A stretch of DNA of 64,000 nucleotides from Megaleporinus macrocephalus (lineage: Eukaryota; Chordata; Actinopteri; Characiformes; Anostomidae), in assembly GCA_021613375.1 (NCBI GenBank), contig CM038716.1, positions 13,779,774-13,843,773 of the forward strand, in the 5' to 3' direction. The position numbers and the translations under genes are program-made. Below are positions 22,086 through 33,915 of this stretch, in pieces. Below the pieces are notes generated by a model. It was given only the letters and a program-made list of their open reading frames with translations, made no database searches and had not been told where the DNA came from. Within the stretch, counting starts at the first letter, position 1. Every line of letters starts with the position of its first letter.

Positions 22086-23355
22086 TTAGCTTCACATCAA
22101 TAAATTGTATACAAATGTAAAATAAATGTGTAAAATGATATTCTATAAAAGAGTTATTCTACTTGTTACAACAGTCAACAGCCATAAACTTGGACATAAA
22201 CATGAAAAAAAATCACTTTTCATTAGTAAATGTTTACTTTACTGTATAAAAGTCTGTTGTCTGTTTATTAGAAAATGCTTACTTTAACATATAAGAGCAT
22301 TAAAAATATACAGAATTAAAAACTAACTACATACTGAAAGCCCATTGGTCACAATGACAGGCACACGAATCCACCAATTACAGATGAGAGGCTGGTGACA
22401 GATGTACAAATCCACCAGTCAGACAAGAGAGGCTAATTTTTTGATAGGCTTATAACTCCTGACGTAAGCGACGTACAGACTCAGGATTGGGTGGAATGAA
22501 GGGGCGGACTCTGTTGAATCAGGAAATGTTCTGAACAGAGTGGGATCTGAAAGCAGTGGTCTGTACATCCGTGTGGGTTATTACATCAAGCAGTACAAAA
22601 TCTCTGTATCCATAGCTTTCACATCCAATAGTCGTTCACAAGCAACTCCTGGGGCTGCCGTCGTGAACACGGCTGTGGGCTTATTTAGATTCAGCGCATG
22701 CTTTTGATTTGTAGTTGGAAGGACTGGCCAAAACTGTTGCTGTGCCTCAGTATCTCACAACATGCCTTGATTTATTACTGCAGAGGTTTTGCCAGTTCGT
22801 GGGGCTCGACGCAACTGTTTCCCTTCTTGTCTCTCTGTTTCTGGTGGAAATTATAAATATCCGTAGGCTTTAGGAGAGTCCGCGCTAAGCTTTGTTATTT
22901 CTTCTCCGTTTATTTCTCTCTTGAAAGAAATCCCTGTCAGGTAGGTCTACTTTTCCGAACCAACCCACTCTGTTCTGAAGGGCTCGTCCAGGCGCGGTAG
23001 TAATGGCGCTCCTGATGAGCCGAGCGAATGGGCATGGTTGCGTATGCGTTGAAATCCCACGCTGAAAAGGCCCCGGTTTCATTAGTGAGACCTTACTTCC
23101 ATTAGCGTTTAATTATTCTTTTTAATTCTTCTTTCCAGTGACTCAATGTTTTCCTCCCCCTGAGTTCTAGTCAACTCTGAAACTCAGTCTTTCTCGAACA
23201 GCGTCTCGTTCCGCCTTTCACCTTTGAACGTTTCAGCCCTCGTGTTCTGGATGACGTGTAATTACTTTTAAGAGCTGCTTTGGCGTTCGCCGAGACTTCT
23301 CTCAACGAGGCTGAATTCCTGCCAGCGTCCAGAGCTCCATGGACACACTCTTGAC
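22086..23355. other. Unique stretch, no gene recognised
   Basis: About 1.3 kb of non-repetitive sequence. A 65-codon minus frame (22885-23082) has no recognisable domain. Confidence 0.4.
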
Positions 23356-23356
23356 C

Positions 23357-23760
23357 CCAAAGTCAAGAGTCCTGAGAGATCGCGTTTGAGATGTTTAGGA
23401 CAAGTTAATGCCTGTTCTAAATGTAAATTAAACCTGCAGAGACTGCGCTGACCAGTGACGATGGACCATCTTACCTTGTTGAATATTTCTAATGGGGTCT
23501 GTAGACTTCACGAAAGGCCAACCATATCCAACAAAAGGCCGGTCTGGCTATCGGTTTTCCAAATCCCGAATGAGCCAGAGATCACCTGCTTCTACAGGAT
23601 TAATCAACTTCTCAGCCTTCAAACAACAATGAAGATTAGTGGACTGGCACAGATAAGATTTGACATCCTGTGGAATATGTGTCCGAGAGCTCCTCAATAG
23701 GAAGAGTTTCAGGGTAGTGTTCATGGTGAGATCTCTAAAGCCTGAGGCCATGTCACTATG
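23357..23760. repeat. Segmental duplication D1, copy 1
   Basis: CAAGAGTCCTGAGAGATCGC and AAACCTGCAGAGACTGCGCT through GTTCCTCAATAGGAAGAGTT-like sequence matches 27262-27682 in the same orientation, about 3.9 kb away. Confidence 0.85.
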
Positions 23761-24199
23761 TTGCTATAGTGTGAGCTGCAGATAGACAACAGTAAGTGAT
23801 ATTGCACATAGGGGGCGCTATCACACCCTCTCAGAATGTCAATGGTTTGCATTCATGATGGAGGAAATGCAAGAACTGTCTGATCCTTCGTCTGCAGTCA
23901 AGACGAGAGACTGAACCTCCTGTTCCAGTTTCTTGTAGCTGTAGTTTTAAACTTCTCACCAGTGACCAGTCACATCACCCCCAGACCAACTGTTCACTCT
24001 ACAATACTCACTCCTACTGAGCACAAGAAGGTGAAGCAGCTCGTTCACCAGTCACCAAACTAGCGCAGTACAGACGCCTCATCTCCATCTCCTCCATTCT
24101 GTTCTTCAGGCATTGCCTCCATTTGGATTTTACAAGGTCATCAGAATGACATAAGTAAACCTATAGATGAAGATTGAGATGGTTGATGCGAGCTCTAGT
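23761..24199. other. No feature recognised
   Basis: Apparently unique sequence within the duplicated district. Confidence 0.4.
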
Positions 24200-25090
24200 G
24201 GTCATGAATGTTCTGTTCTTTGGTAAGATCCCTGATTTGTTAGATTTTGAATGTGTGGTTGTTTCTGTTGGTTGATGAAAGTTCTCATGTTTAATGTTGG
24301 TTTCTTCTAATTCATGAGATTTCCCCTGGTTGGTGAAAGTCTCTGTGATCTCTAAGGGTTATTTAGGTTTCAAATGGTTGGTAATGCTTTTGCCTTCTTA
24401 TGAATGTTCTGATGGTTAGTAAGATCTCTGGATCTCAGAGCTAATGGTCAGTGAGTTTCTAAGGTTGATGGTGAACCTGGTGGTGGATGGAGGTTCTGCT
24501 TATTGCTGAAAATTCTGATGTTTGATGTTGGGTTCATGAGATTTCCATTGGTTGGTGAAAGTTCTGCTGGTTGGGGAAACTTCTAATCGTCTCTGTGATC
24601 TCTAAAGGTTATTTAGGTTTCCAATGGTTGGTAACGCTTCTGCCTTCTTATGAATGTTCTGATGGTTAGTAAGATCTCTATTGGTTGGTGCCTAATGCTC
24701 ACAAAACTTCCACTGTTTGTTTTACTGCTTGGTATAGTTTCTAACGCTCAGTGAGTTTCTGAGGTTGATGGTGATCCTGGTAACTGATAGAGGTTCTACT
24801 GGTTGCTGAAAATTCTGATGTTTGATGTTGGGTCTACTAGTTCATGAGATTTCCCTGAGTTTGTAAAGGTTCTGCTGGTTGGGAAAGCTTCTGATCGTCT
24901 CTGTGGTCGATTGTCTCTGTGGTTAATTTGCCTAGTTGGTAACATTTCTAATGGTCATTGAGTTTCTGATGGTTAACAGTGATTCTGGTGGTTGGTGGAA
25001 GTTCTGCTGGGTGCTGAGGTTTGGTGAAGTGTCTATAAATGTTTGAGGAAGTTTCTGATTCCTCATTAGTGTTTTAGTGTTAGTGGGTTT
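24200..25090. repeat. Degenerate ~250-bp tandem repeat block
   Basis: Blocks such as GTTATTTAGGTTTCAAATGG with TGAATGTTCTGATGGTTAGT recur at about 24360 and 24610 (250 bp apart), and again at 28194 and 28503. Shorter GGTTCTGCTGGTTG modules recur throughout. Confidence 0.8.
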
Positions 25091-25519
25091 TTGAGGTTTG
25101 CTTGCATTCCCCAAGGGCTTGGTGACAAACCGTATACCTTCTAACAAGAAAACCCTCTACACGTGGTGCTTTTTTTCATTCCTTGTTTTCGTTGAGCTGT
25201 CTATTCCTTCCCTTTTTACTCTGATCTCTTCGTTCATTCAGTTCATTCTTTATTCACTTACTATCTTTCTTTGGCCTATCTGACCCTAATTACAATTGCC
25301 TGCCGCTCTCCTATAGAGAACTGTAACAAGGACCGTACCTGAACTAGCATCTGATTTGGTTGCTGTATTCAAAAGAAAAGGGCATCTCCAGCAGACATTC
25401 TCTCTGAAAGTGTTTATTGTCTACAGGGACAATCGGAATGTGTTATTTTCTCATCCAGCTCTCTGTGGGTGTTTGTTGTTTCGGAGAGGTAATAGAGCTG
25501 ATGTGACCTCGTGCACAGG
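25091..25519. other. No feature recognised
   Basis: Spacer between repeat blocks, with pyrimidine-rich sequence but no recognisable exon. Confidence 0.4.
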
Positions 25520-26935
25520 CCGGTGCAACCCTTCAGTTATTCACACAGAAAATGTTGTTAGCTTCACCTTTATAGCGAGGCGGAGGGGGCTGTTGCATGT
25601 GGCCTGTTGAAGCTGGTTCCAGTTCTGAAGTAAATCTTCCAGCAAGCTGACGTCCTTGAAGAGCTTAAGGAATTCCAAATATTTTTCGTCTGGCCAGTTT
25701 GGCCTCTTCCATGTTCTTGTCTCCATGTTACTCCAGGTTCTTCGCTTTGTATCCCGTCGGTAACTAACCCCTGTGTGGTTTGCCACCTTTACCCCCCGCT
25801 TGTAGCTGATGGAGGTTCTGCTGGTTGGTGAAAATTCTGATGTTTGATGTTGGGTCTAATAGTTCATGAGATTTCCCTGACTTTGTAAAGGTTCTGCTGG
25901 TTGGGAAAGCTTCTGATCGTCTCGGTGGTCGTTTGTCTCTGTGGTTAATTTGCCCAGTTGGTAACGTTTCTAATGGTCATTGAGTTTCTGATGGTTAACA
26001 GTGATTCTGGTGGTTGGTGGAGGTTCTGCTGGGTGCTGAGGTTTGGTGAAGTGTCTGTACAATGTTTTAATACTTGAGGAAGTCATTGAGGCCGGTGCAA
26101 CCCTTCAGTTATTCACACAGAAAACGTTGTTAGCTTCACCTTTATTGTGAGGCGGAGGGGGCCGTTGCACGCTGCCTGTTGAAGCTGGTGGTTCCAGTTC
26201 TGAAGTAAATCTTCTAGCAAGCTGACGTCCTTAAAGAGCTTAAGGAATTCCAAATCTTTTTTGTCTGGCCAGTTTGGCCTCTTCCATGTTCTTGTCTCCA
26301 TGTTACTCCAGGTTCTTTGCTTTGTATCCCGTCAGTAACTAACCCCTGGGTGGTTTGCTACCTTTACCCCCCGCTTGTAGCTGATGGAGGTTCTGCTGGT
26401 TAGTGAAAATTCTGATGTTTGATGTTGGGTCTACTAGTTCATGGGTTGGTGAAGGTTCTGCTGGTTGGAAAGGCTTCTGATCGTCTCGGTGGTCGATTGT
26501 CTCTGTGGTTAATTTGCCCAGTTGGTAACGTTTCTAATGGTCATTGAGTTTCTGATGGTTAACAGTGATTCTGGTGGTTGGTGGAAGTTCTGCTGGGTGC
26601 TGAGGTTTGGTGAAGTGTCTGTACAATGTTTTAATACTTGAAGTCATTGAGGCTGGTGCAACCCTTCAGTTATTCACACAGAAAATGTTGTTAGCTTCAC
26701 CTTTATAGCGAGGCATAGGGTGCTGTTGCATGTGGCCTGTTGAAGCTGTTTCCAGTTCTGAAGTAAATCTTCCAGCAAGCCGACGTCCTTGAAGAGCTTA
26801 AGAAATACCAAATCTTTTTCGTCTCTTGCATGTTCTTGTCTCCATGTTTCTCCAGGTTCTTTGCTTTGTATCGCCTGTAGGTAACTAACCCTTAGTTTTG
26901 CAGGGTGGTTGCCACCTTTACCCCCTGCTTGTTCA
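25520..26935. repeat. Three tandem copies of a ~565-bp unit
   Basis: Units begin CCGGTGCAACCCTTCAGTTA (third copy CTGGTG) at 25520, 26092 and 26653, giving offsets of 572 and 561 bp. Each starts with a segment whose minus strand is open for about 60-80 codons in copies 1 and 2 (for example FLKLFKDVSLLEDLLQNWN) and ends in GGTTCTGCTGGTTGG-type modules shared with 24200-25090. The shared peptide is not recognised and has no obvious start context. It is listed as a finding, not as a gene. Confidence 0.85.
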
Positions 26936-27261
26936 TCTCTCTATTCTCTAGTCCTGCTTTTGTGCTTTCATGGATACCCTTGCATTCAGCATATCCACTC
27001 GCTCTGCATCGCTTGCTCTTGAACTGGATTCTAACATAACAAACCTGCATACATCCATGTGTTCTCATCTACTTGAGCCATGTTACAATTTCAAGTAATT
27101 TTGAGATCCCATACCTCTTTCATGTTCTTGTCTCCCCAGCTTTGTTGTTCCCTGTATGGTATTTGTGCCCCTCAGCTCTACCCTACCCTTTGATTAGCAT
27201 GAGTTTGTGAGTTGTGTTCTTTCCTGTGTACCTGAGCCTCTCCCTGTTTGTTGCAGTGTTC
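26936..27261. other. Spacer with a partial duplication
   Basis: TCTACTTGAGCCATGTTACA with ACCTCTTTCATGTTCTTGTC occurs here and again at about 27690-27750, so this stretch is also part of the duplicated district. Confidence 0.6.
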
Positions 27262-27682
27262 CCGAAGTCAAGAGTCCCAAGAGATCGCATTTGAGATGTT
27301 TAAGTTAATGCCTGTTCTAAATGTAAATTAAACCTGCAGAGACTGCGCTGACCAGTGACGATGGACCATCTTCCCTTGCTGAATATTTCCAATGGGGTCT
27401 GTAGACTTCCCGAAAGGCCAATCTGGCTATTGGTTTTTCCAAATCCCAAATGAGCCAGAGATCACCTTCTTCTACAGGATTAATCAACTACTCAGCCTTT
27501 AAACAACTGATCATGTGATCTCCTGCTTTGTTGGAATGAAGATCTGTGGCCCCACTGGCACGGATAAGATTGGACATCCTGGAATATATTTGGCCAAAGG
27601 TTCCTCAATAGGAAGAGTTTCAGGGAAGTGTTCCTGGTGAGATCTCTATATCCTGTTTGCAAATGACATGTGTAACCTACAT
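27262..27682. repeat. Segmental duplication D1, copy 2
   Basis: Second copy of 23357-23760 with several small indels. Confidence 0.85.
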
Positions 27683-27925
27683 GTGTTCTCATCTACTTGA
27701 GCCATGTTGCAATTTCAAGTAATTTTGAGATCACATACCTCTTTCATGTTCTTGTCTTCCAAGCTTTGTTGTTACCTGCATGGTTTTTGTCCCCCCACCC
27801 ACACCTGTATCCCACCCTTTGATTAGCATGAGTTTGTGAGTTGTGTTCTTTCTCATCTACCTGAGTTTCTCCCTGTTTGTTTAGCTCTCTTTGTTCCAGT
27901 GGTCTCCAGTCATGCAAACACATCT

Positions 27926-28665
27926 TGTGAATGTTCTGATGGTTAGTAGGATCTCCATTGTTTGGTGCCTAATGCTCACAAAACTTCCGCTGTTTGTTTT
28001 ACTGCTTGGTAAATTTTCTAATGGTCAGTGAGTTTCTGAGGTTGATGGTGATCCTGGTAGCTGATGGAAGTTCTGGTGGTTGCTGAAAGTTGATGTTCAC
28101 TGTTGGTTCTACTAATTCATGAGATTTCCACCGGTTGGTGAATGTTCAGCAGTTTGGGGAAACTTCTAATCATCTCTGTGATCTCTAAAGGTTATTTAGG
28201 TTTCCAATGGTTGATAACACTTCTGCCTTCTTATGAATGTTCTGATGGTTAGTAAGATCTCTATTGGTTGGTGCCTAATGCTCACAAAACTTCCACTGTT
28301 TGTTTTACTGCTTGGTATAGTTTCTAACGCTCAGTGAGTTTCTGAGGTTGATGGTGATCCTGGTAGCTGATAGAGGTTCTACTGGTTGCTGAAAATTCTG
28401 ATATTTGATGTTGAGTCTACTAGTTCATGGGATTTCTACTGGTTGGGGAAGGTTCCTGCTGGTTTGGGAAACTTCTGATCGTCTCTGCAATCTTTAAAGT
28501 TTATTTAGGTTTCAAATGGTTGGTAATGCTTCTGCCTTCTTATGAAGGTTCTGATGGTTAGTAAGATCTCTGGATATTAGAGCTAAAGGTCAGTGAGTTT
28601 CTAGGGTTGATGGTGAACATGGTGGTTGCTGACTAGTCTGATGTTTGGTCTTGCGTCTACTAATT
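27926..28665. repeat. Degenerate ~300-bp tandem repeat block
   Basis: The same modules as 24200-25090 (GTTAGTAAGATCTCTATTGG, CTCACAAAACTTCCACTGTT), with homologous points 309 bp apart (28194 and 28503). Confidence 0.8.
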
Positions 28666-28809
28666 CATGGATGCGTTCGAATACCCTTATATTCAGCTCA
28701 TCCTTTTGATCTCTATCACTTGGTAAATACATTTTAATCCAACAAACCTGTAAATTGTAACCTTCAAAGAAAACCAAGCAAAAAAGCTACTTTTAATTAC
28801 TCAGTAAAC

Positions 28810-28911
28810 ACTTTATTATTAAATATTAATCAGTATTAATAGAGTAAGTAGAGCTTTTACACTTTATTATTAAATATTAATCAGTATTAATAGAGTAAGC
28901 AGTGCTTTTCC
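28810..28911. repeat. 51-bp tandem duplication
   Basis: ACTTTATTATTAAATATTAA with GAGTAAG and a CTTTT end occurs at 28810 and 28861. Confidence 0.9.
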
Positions 28912-29097
28912 ATACGTCAGTGTGTTTATTTAACTCTTTCCAAGCTTCTCCTAAACAACCCAGTATTATTTACAGTTCTCATCTAATACCTGCTTTGACT
29001 GCTCAGTACTTCATTAAGCTAAATCAAGATTTGCTGCTGAAGGAACTGAACACATTTATACAATGTCTGGGGCGTCCAGGAGAAATCTGGAACCTAA

Positions 29098-29212
29098 CTT
29101 TGTTCTTCAAACTGGAGCTCAAGATCTGATCTACTTCTTTCACAATAACATATTCATGTTACTTTGTATTGTATGTATGATTATTTACATCTGTTCTAAT
29201 CAGATCTGCTGT
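29098..29212 (+). repeat. Dispersed repeat, inverse copy at 59.8 kb
   Basis: GTTCTTCAAACTGGAGCTCA, CTACTTTGTATTGTATG-like sequence and ATTTACATCTGTTCTAATCA match the reverse complement of 59771-59887. Confidence 0.8.
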
Positions 29213-29235
29213 TCTTACTTGTGAACATACACTTA

Positions 29236-30730
29236 TTGATCAGATACAGACTTTCAAACTATCAGACTAGGTTCCTAAGATTTTGCACTGTAGTGTATAT
29301 GTTTGTATATGTTACAAGATTAAAACAAAACATAATGGTTTTTGACATTTGTAGTTATGGCTGGTGAGGTCTAAGTTCTAAGCTACCTAATGGTTGGTAA
29401 TGGTTCTACTGCAGGGGTCTGAGAGTTGGTGAGTTTTCAGATTTGTGTAGTTTTAGATGATGTAAGTATAAAAACCTGCAGTTCCAGTTTCAGCATTGGA
29501 GCAATTAAGGGTTGAAATAGTCAATTTCTCATCATTAAACACCCCAAATGACCCTGACATCTGGATGTACTCTATAATATATGATTATATACAGTTTGCT
29601 AATAACTCTATATAATTTTGAGGTAAATTAAAATCAAGAATCAGCCTAACTTGGTGTTTTTACGCAGTTCTTCCAAAATTCCACTGGAAGAAACCAACAG
29701 TGCACAATTGGTGAGAACATTCATTCATTCATAAATACATTCCATTTCAACAAACAATATAGTAAAGCCTCTGTGATGCATGGACTTTGTTCTTTTTGCA
29801 GACATATATAAGATATATCCTCTTATATCTGCTTATGACCAAAAAAAATTACTTAACGTGGTCGCAAGTAATTAAACTACTTTCTTTCAATCAAAGCAAA
29901 TTTTGAGTTAAATAAAACTTGGTACCTGCTTAATTGCTTGTTGTCTTGAAGTAATTCTTACAGGCTGTGCCAGTGAATCACATTTTACAGTGTGGAGATG
30001 CTTAGAGGTTCTGTTGGCTTGCATTTGTCAAAGCAAATATTAATTTCTGCTGGGTGGATATTATTTCTCTCAGTTATGCTGAACATTGAGCTAAACAGAA
30101 CTGCGTGTACTCTCTTATATTTGACTTTGACACAGTTTCTGGAATACGCTGACCATGTATGCCTTCTACTGAGCTCAGCAGACGTGGGCTAGATTGTGTT
30201 TCAGTGTCATTATTGAGTAAAAACAGAGTTAGGGGTCCAGCGGGCGTGTCCAATAAGACAGAGTTAACCTGCTCGGAGTTGAGCGTACTCATACTGAACA
30301 TTAGACCCAGTCTTAATCCAGTCTCTTCGCTTCTCATTGGCAGTGTCAATTTCACGCTTTGCTTGCTTTCAGGACTCTCAGCTTCTCTGGTATGTTTGCT
30401 ATGGATATTGCTTTATGGCCTCACATTGCTGGTGTTTCCTCCAATGCAAGGAAAGCAGATATGAGCGTGAGGTCATTGATTGAATCTGAAGATATAAGGA
30501 GGCTTTTCCTGAATTTTTTCAAAGGACTTGAGCTCTTGAAGTGAATTAATTCATAAATATTTAGTAGATGGTAGTCATGCCACAAGAGGGAGCTGCTGAT
30601 TTAGGAGCTTATGTTCAAAGAGCAATGTCCATGCCTTACATGCTGGCCTCAGTGAGCGGAGGAGGAGGTGCAAGTAGGGGGGATATCTTAGTAATCACTA
30701 TAAAACATAGCCTTGATGCTGACCAGTACC
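29236..30730. other. Unique stretch, no gene recognised
   Basis: About 1.5 kb without recognised repeats. Frames of 60-100 codons occur on both strands between 30000 and 30550 but overlap each other and carry no known domain. Confidence 0.4.
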
Positions 30731-30734
30731 TTTA

Positions 30735-30850
30735 GGTATCTACTCCACTTGTCCTCCTGGCTTGCAGGGGGCGCTGGAGCCCATTCCAGCACACACTGGA
30801 CCAAAGGCAGGAAACAACCCAGACAGGTCAGCAATGTTTATCAACATTAT
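30735..30850 (-). repeat. Fragment of a fish retroposon
   Basis: GGGGGCGCTGGAGCCCATTC followed by CAGCACACACTGGACCAAAG and GGCAGGAAACAACCCAGACA corresponds to the 3' region of the common fish repeat also seen at 34870-35090. Confidence 0.6.
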
Positions 30851-30894
30851 ATGACTTTAGATCAGTAGCGAACCATGACCCTTAAGCCTCGGCC

Positions 30895-30897
<3 letters not shown>

Positions 30898-30933
<36 letters not shown>

Positions 30934-30944
30934 TATATATATAT

Positions 30945-30992
<48 letters not shown>
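30898..30992. repeat. (TA)n microsatellite
   Basis: About 95 bp of TA with two GATATA interruptions, abutting the left end of a Tc1-like element. Confidence 0.97.
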
Positions 30993-30993
<1 letters not shown>

Positions 30994-30996
<3 letters not shown>

Positions 30997-31508
30997 TACC
31001 ACTCAAAAGTTTAGGATCACTTTAGAATTTCATTTCATGCAATTTTCATGCAATTCACAAACAATATTGTCCATTTCACAATTAATGTATCAGATGATTT
31101 TTAAAGAATAAAAATGTTTGTATTAAAGTCTATTTTTGTATAGAGGCTTATTTTACATAGTCTATAGTCTATTATCAGCAATTCTCAGTCCTCTGTCTAA
31201 ATCTCCTGGTACGACCACCAATCCAAGTTAAGGATGTTATTGGACTAATTGGTTGCTAGGACACTTGCTCAATTGTGATGCACAGCTGAAAAACATTCTA
31301 CTAATAAGTGAATATAAAAGGGAGAACAACATTCTAGGTTAGTTTAGTATCTGAAGATCAGCAGTTGATGGCTTGCTGACCGACTCACAATGACCAGAAA
31401 GAAACAACTTTCTTTAGAGACCCGTCAGTCCATTGTTGTGTTAAGGAAGAAGATACTCCATTGAAAACAAGAACATTTCACTGTGATCCCAAACTTTTAA
31501 GCGGTAGT
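30994..31508 (+). mobile_element. Internally deleted Tc1-like element
   Basis: The left end CACTACCACTCAAAAGTTTA then GGATCAC, preceded by TA, and the right end GTGATCCCAAACTTTTAAGC then GGTAGT are inverted repeats of a known fish Tc1 family type. Total length is about 515 bp against about 1.2-1.6 kb for complete elements. The transposase start is present on the plus strand, but most of the gene is missing. Confidence 0.88.
31390..31464 (+). pseudogene. Tc1-like transposase, N-terminal stub
   Basis: The frame reads MTRKKQLSLETRQSIVVLRK and stops at codon 25. This matches the start of Tc1 transposases, where the first DNA-binding helix-turn-helix begins (KKQLSLETRQSIV). The catalytic domain is deleted: 20 bp after the stop the sequence already enters the right terminal repeat. 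Confidence 0.8.
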
Positions 31509-31509
31509 A

Positions 31510-32379
31510 TATATATCATAAGTAACAAAGCTTAAAGCCTGGTTTGTAAATTCTTCACACGTGTCTACTTCGGGTTTTTGCGATAGTATATGTTGGAGTT
31601 TCTTGTGTGGGTGCAGTGTAACTACTTGCCATAACAATCAGGAAAGTCTTGTTGGAGAAATCAAAATTTATTCTGTTATACTTGTGTAATCGTGCATTGA
31701 CATAGTTGCTACACATGGATTTACATAGGCTGTACCACTTTAGTCCATTAGTAACACATCACCAGTGTTTACATTGTTATTGCATGTAGAATTAATGTGT
31801 TATAGAAACTGGGTAATCCTGCGAGGCTCCTGGAAGAGCTCCACTACTAGATGGACTCACTGGAGCCTCCCGAGTCTCCTGAGAACTGGGAGGTGTCAGA
31901 TAATAACCAGTTTCATTGCAGTGCATTAGAGCCGCAGTGAGCTTTTTCATCACTTTGATAGATGTTTGTCTCATATGCAGCACTAATGGCAGCTGCTGTA
32001 TTTCATATCAGTCTCCAACATCTACCACTGATCGGCGGTTCAGTCCTGCTGCGCCCGATCTGCTCGGTTAAAAGACCAAAAATCCATTTGTCTCTCCATG
32101 TGGGATTTTAATGAGGCACAATAATGATGCCTCACGTTACTTACACGAAGTGCATCCGTTTGGTTCTGCACTATGAAGTTCCCCAAACAGTCAATATACA
32201 GTAGATCCGAGTGGGGTTTGTTGTGGTTTGGGTGTTGAAGCTCATGTCATGGAATCAGTGTCTGGGAGGGAAACTGACACAGGCAGCCTGTTCAGGGCCT
32301 TGTCTACTTGCCTCAAGTTTTACCCTTGGGGGAATCCCAGATGACATTCTTGGTGGCGTTCCATTTCTTTGATAGCCCA
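31510..32379. other. Unique stretch, no gene recognised
   Basis: No recognised repeat or exon. Confidence 0.4.
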
Positions 32380-33915
32380 AGGGGAGTTTATTAGATGGGT
32401 TCTCGAGAGTTTGATGATCAGTCATCAGTCAGGGATTGAAGACCGCGGAGACTTTGTTTTACGACCTTAGAGCTAAGATTGACAGGAATCTTGGTGCTTG
32501 TCTTGGTGTTAAGCATAAGTGGGGACACTTGACAGTTCTGGTGGCCAATGTTCTGAGTAACGATTGAGACCTTTTGAAAGCAATAATTTAATGGAAGACT
32601 TTATTTTTGGGATTTTTTGCTTAAGTGGGTTCCTCCGGGTACTCCGGTTTTCTCCCACAGTCCAAACACATACATGTTAGGTTGATCGGTCACTCTAAAC
32701 TGAACGTATGCAATGGACTGGTGGACCTGTCCATGGTGTACCCTGCTTTTGCCCGATGATGCAGGGATTGGTTCCAAGCTTCTTGTGACCGCGACTAGCG
32801 GGATAAAGTGGAAGATAAGAAAATGGGAATTGGAATAAATTTGGAGGGAATGGACCACCGCAATGCTGTTGATGAGTCTTAAACCATGTACCTTAATAGC
32901 ATAGCACCGTTAAGAACACTCCCACATGTAGTTTACATGATTAGCTACAGCTGCAGTAAACCATATGCTGATGTCCGACACATTGAGGCCACATCCAGGC
33001 ACATCTTGTAGGAAGTCTATCAGGTTGGGTCCTCAGTGGACTGAGAACTTGATCATCAGTCATGAGTCTGAGCTTGAGGACAGCTGGGACTTTGTTGTTT
33101 TATGACTTGGGTGCCAAGGTTGACAGGAATCTTGGTGATTGTCTTGGTGTTAGGCAAGAGCTGGAACAGTAGACAGTCTTGGTGGCCAATTTTGTGTGAA
33201 ATGTTTGGCACTTCTTGAAACCAATATTTCAATGCAAGAGCTACTCCCACAGGGAATGAATTTGGTGGGAATGGACCACCGCAATGCTGTTGTTGACTTT
33301 TAAACCATGTACCTCTTAAGCATAGCAAGGTTAGTGGACACTCCTTCATGTAGTTTACATGATTAGCTGCAGCTGCAGTAAACCAAATGTTAATTTCAGA
33401 CACATTGAGACCACATCCAGGCACGTCTTCTAGGATGCCTTCTCAGAAAGGCACCACGGTAAGTTTATTAGATGGGTCCTCAGTGGACTGAGAACTTGAT
33501 CGGTCATCAGTTTGAGCTTGAGGACAGCTGGGACTTCATTGTTTTATGACCTGGGTGCCAAGATTGACAAGAGTCTCCATGCTTGTCTTGGTGTTGGGGA
33601 TGAGCTGGAACAGAAGACAGTCTTGGTGGCCAATTTTGTGTGAAATGTTTGGCACCCTTTGAAAGCAATCATTTCTGAGAACTCAATGGAAGACTATATT
33701 TTCAGAGCTACTCCCACAGGGAACGAATATGGTGGGAATGGACCACTGCAATGCTGTTGTTAAGTCTTAAACCATGTACCTTATAAGCATACCACAGTTC
33801 ATGGACACTCCTTCATGAAGTTTACATGATTAGCTGCAGCTGCAGTAAACCAAATGCTAATTTCAGACACATTGAGGCCACATCCAGGCACGTCTTGCAG
33901 GGTGCTTTCTCAGGA
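32380..33915. repeat. Three tandem copies of a ~420-470-bp unit
   Basis: AAACCATGTACCT-type sequence occurs at 32881, 33302 and 33769. Each copy also holds ACATGATTAGCTGCAGCTGC (copy 1 reads TTAGCTACAGCTGC) and CATCCAGGCACGTCTT. The first copy is enlarged by a SINE-like insertion at 32618-32835. Confidence 0.88.
32618..32835 (+). repeat. Fish retroposon fragment inserted in the first tandem unit
   Basis: GTGGGTTCCTCCGGGTACTC, then ATGCAATGGACTGGTGGACC and GATTGGTTCCAAGC, as in the element at 120-355. It replaces the CTACTCCCACAGGGAA segment present in copies 2 and 3, so it inserted after the duplication or copies 2-3 derive from an uninterrupted unit. Confidence 0.75.
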
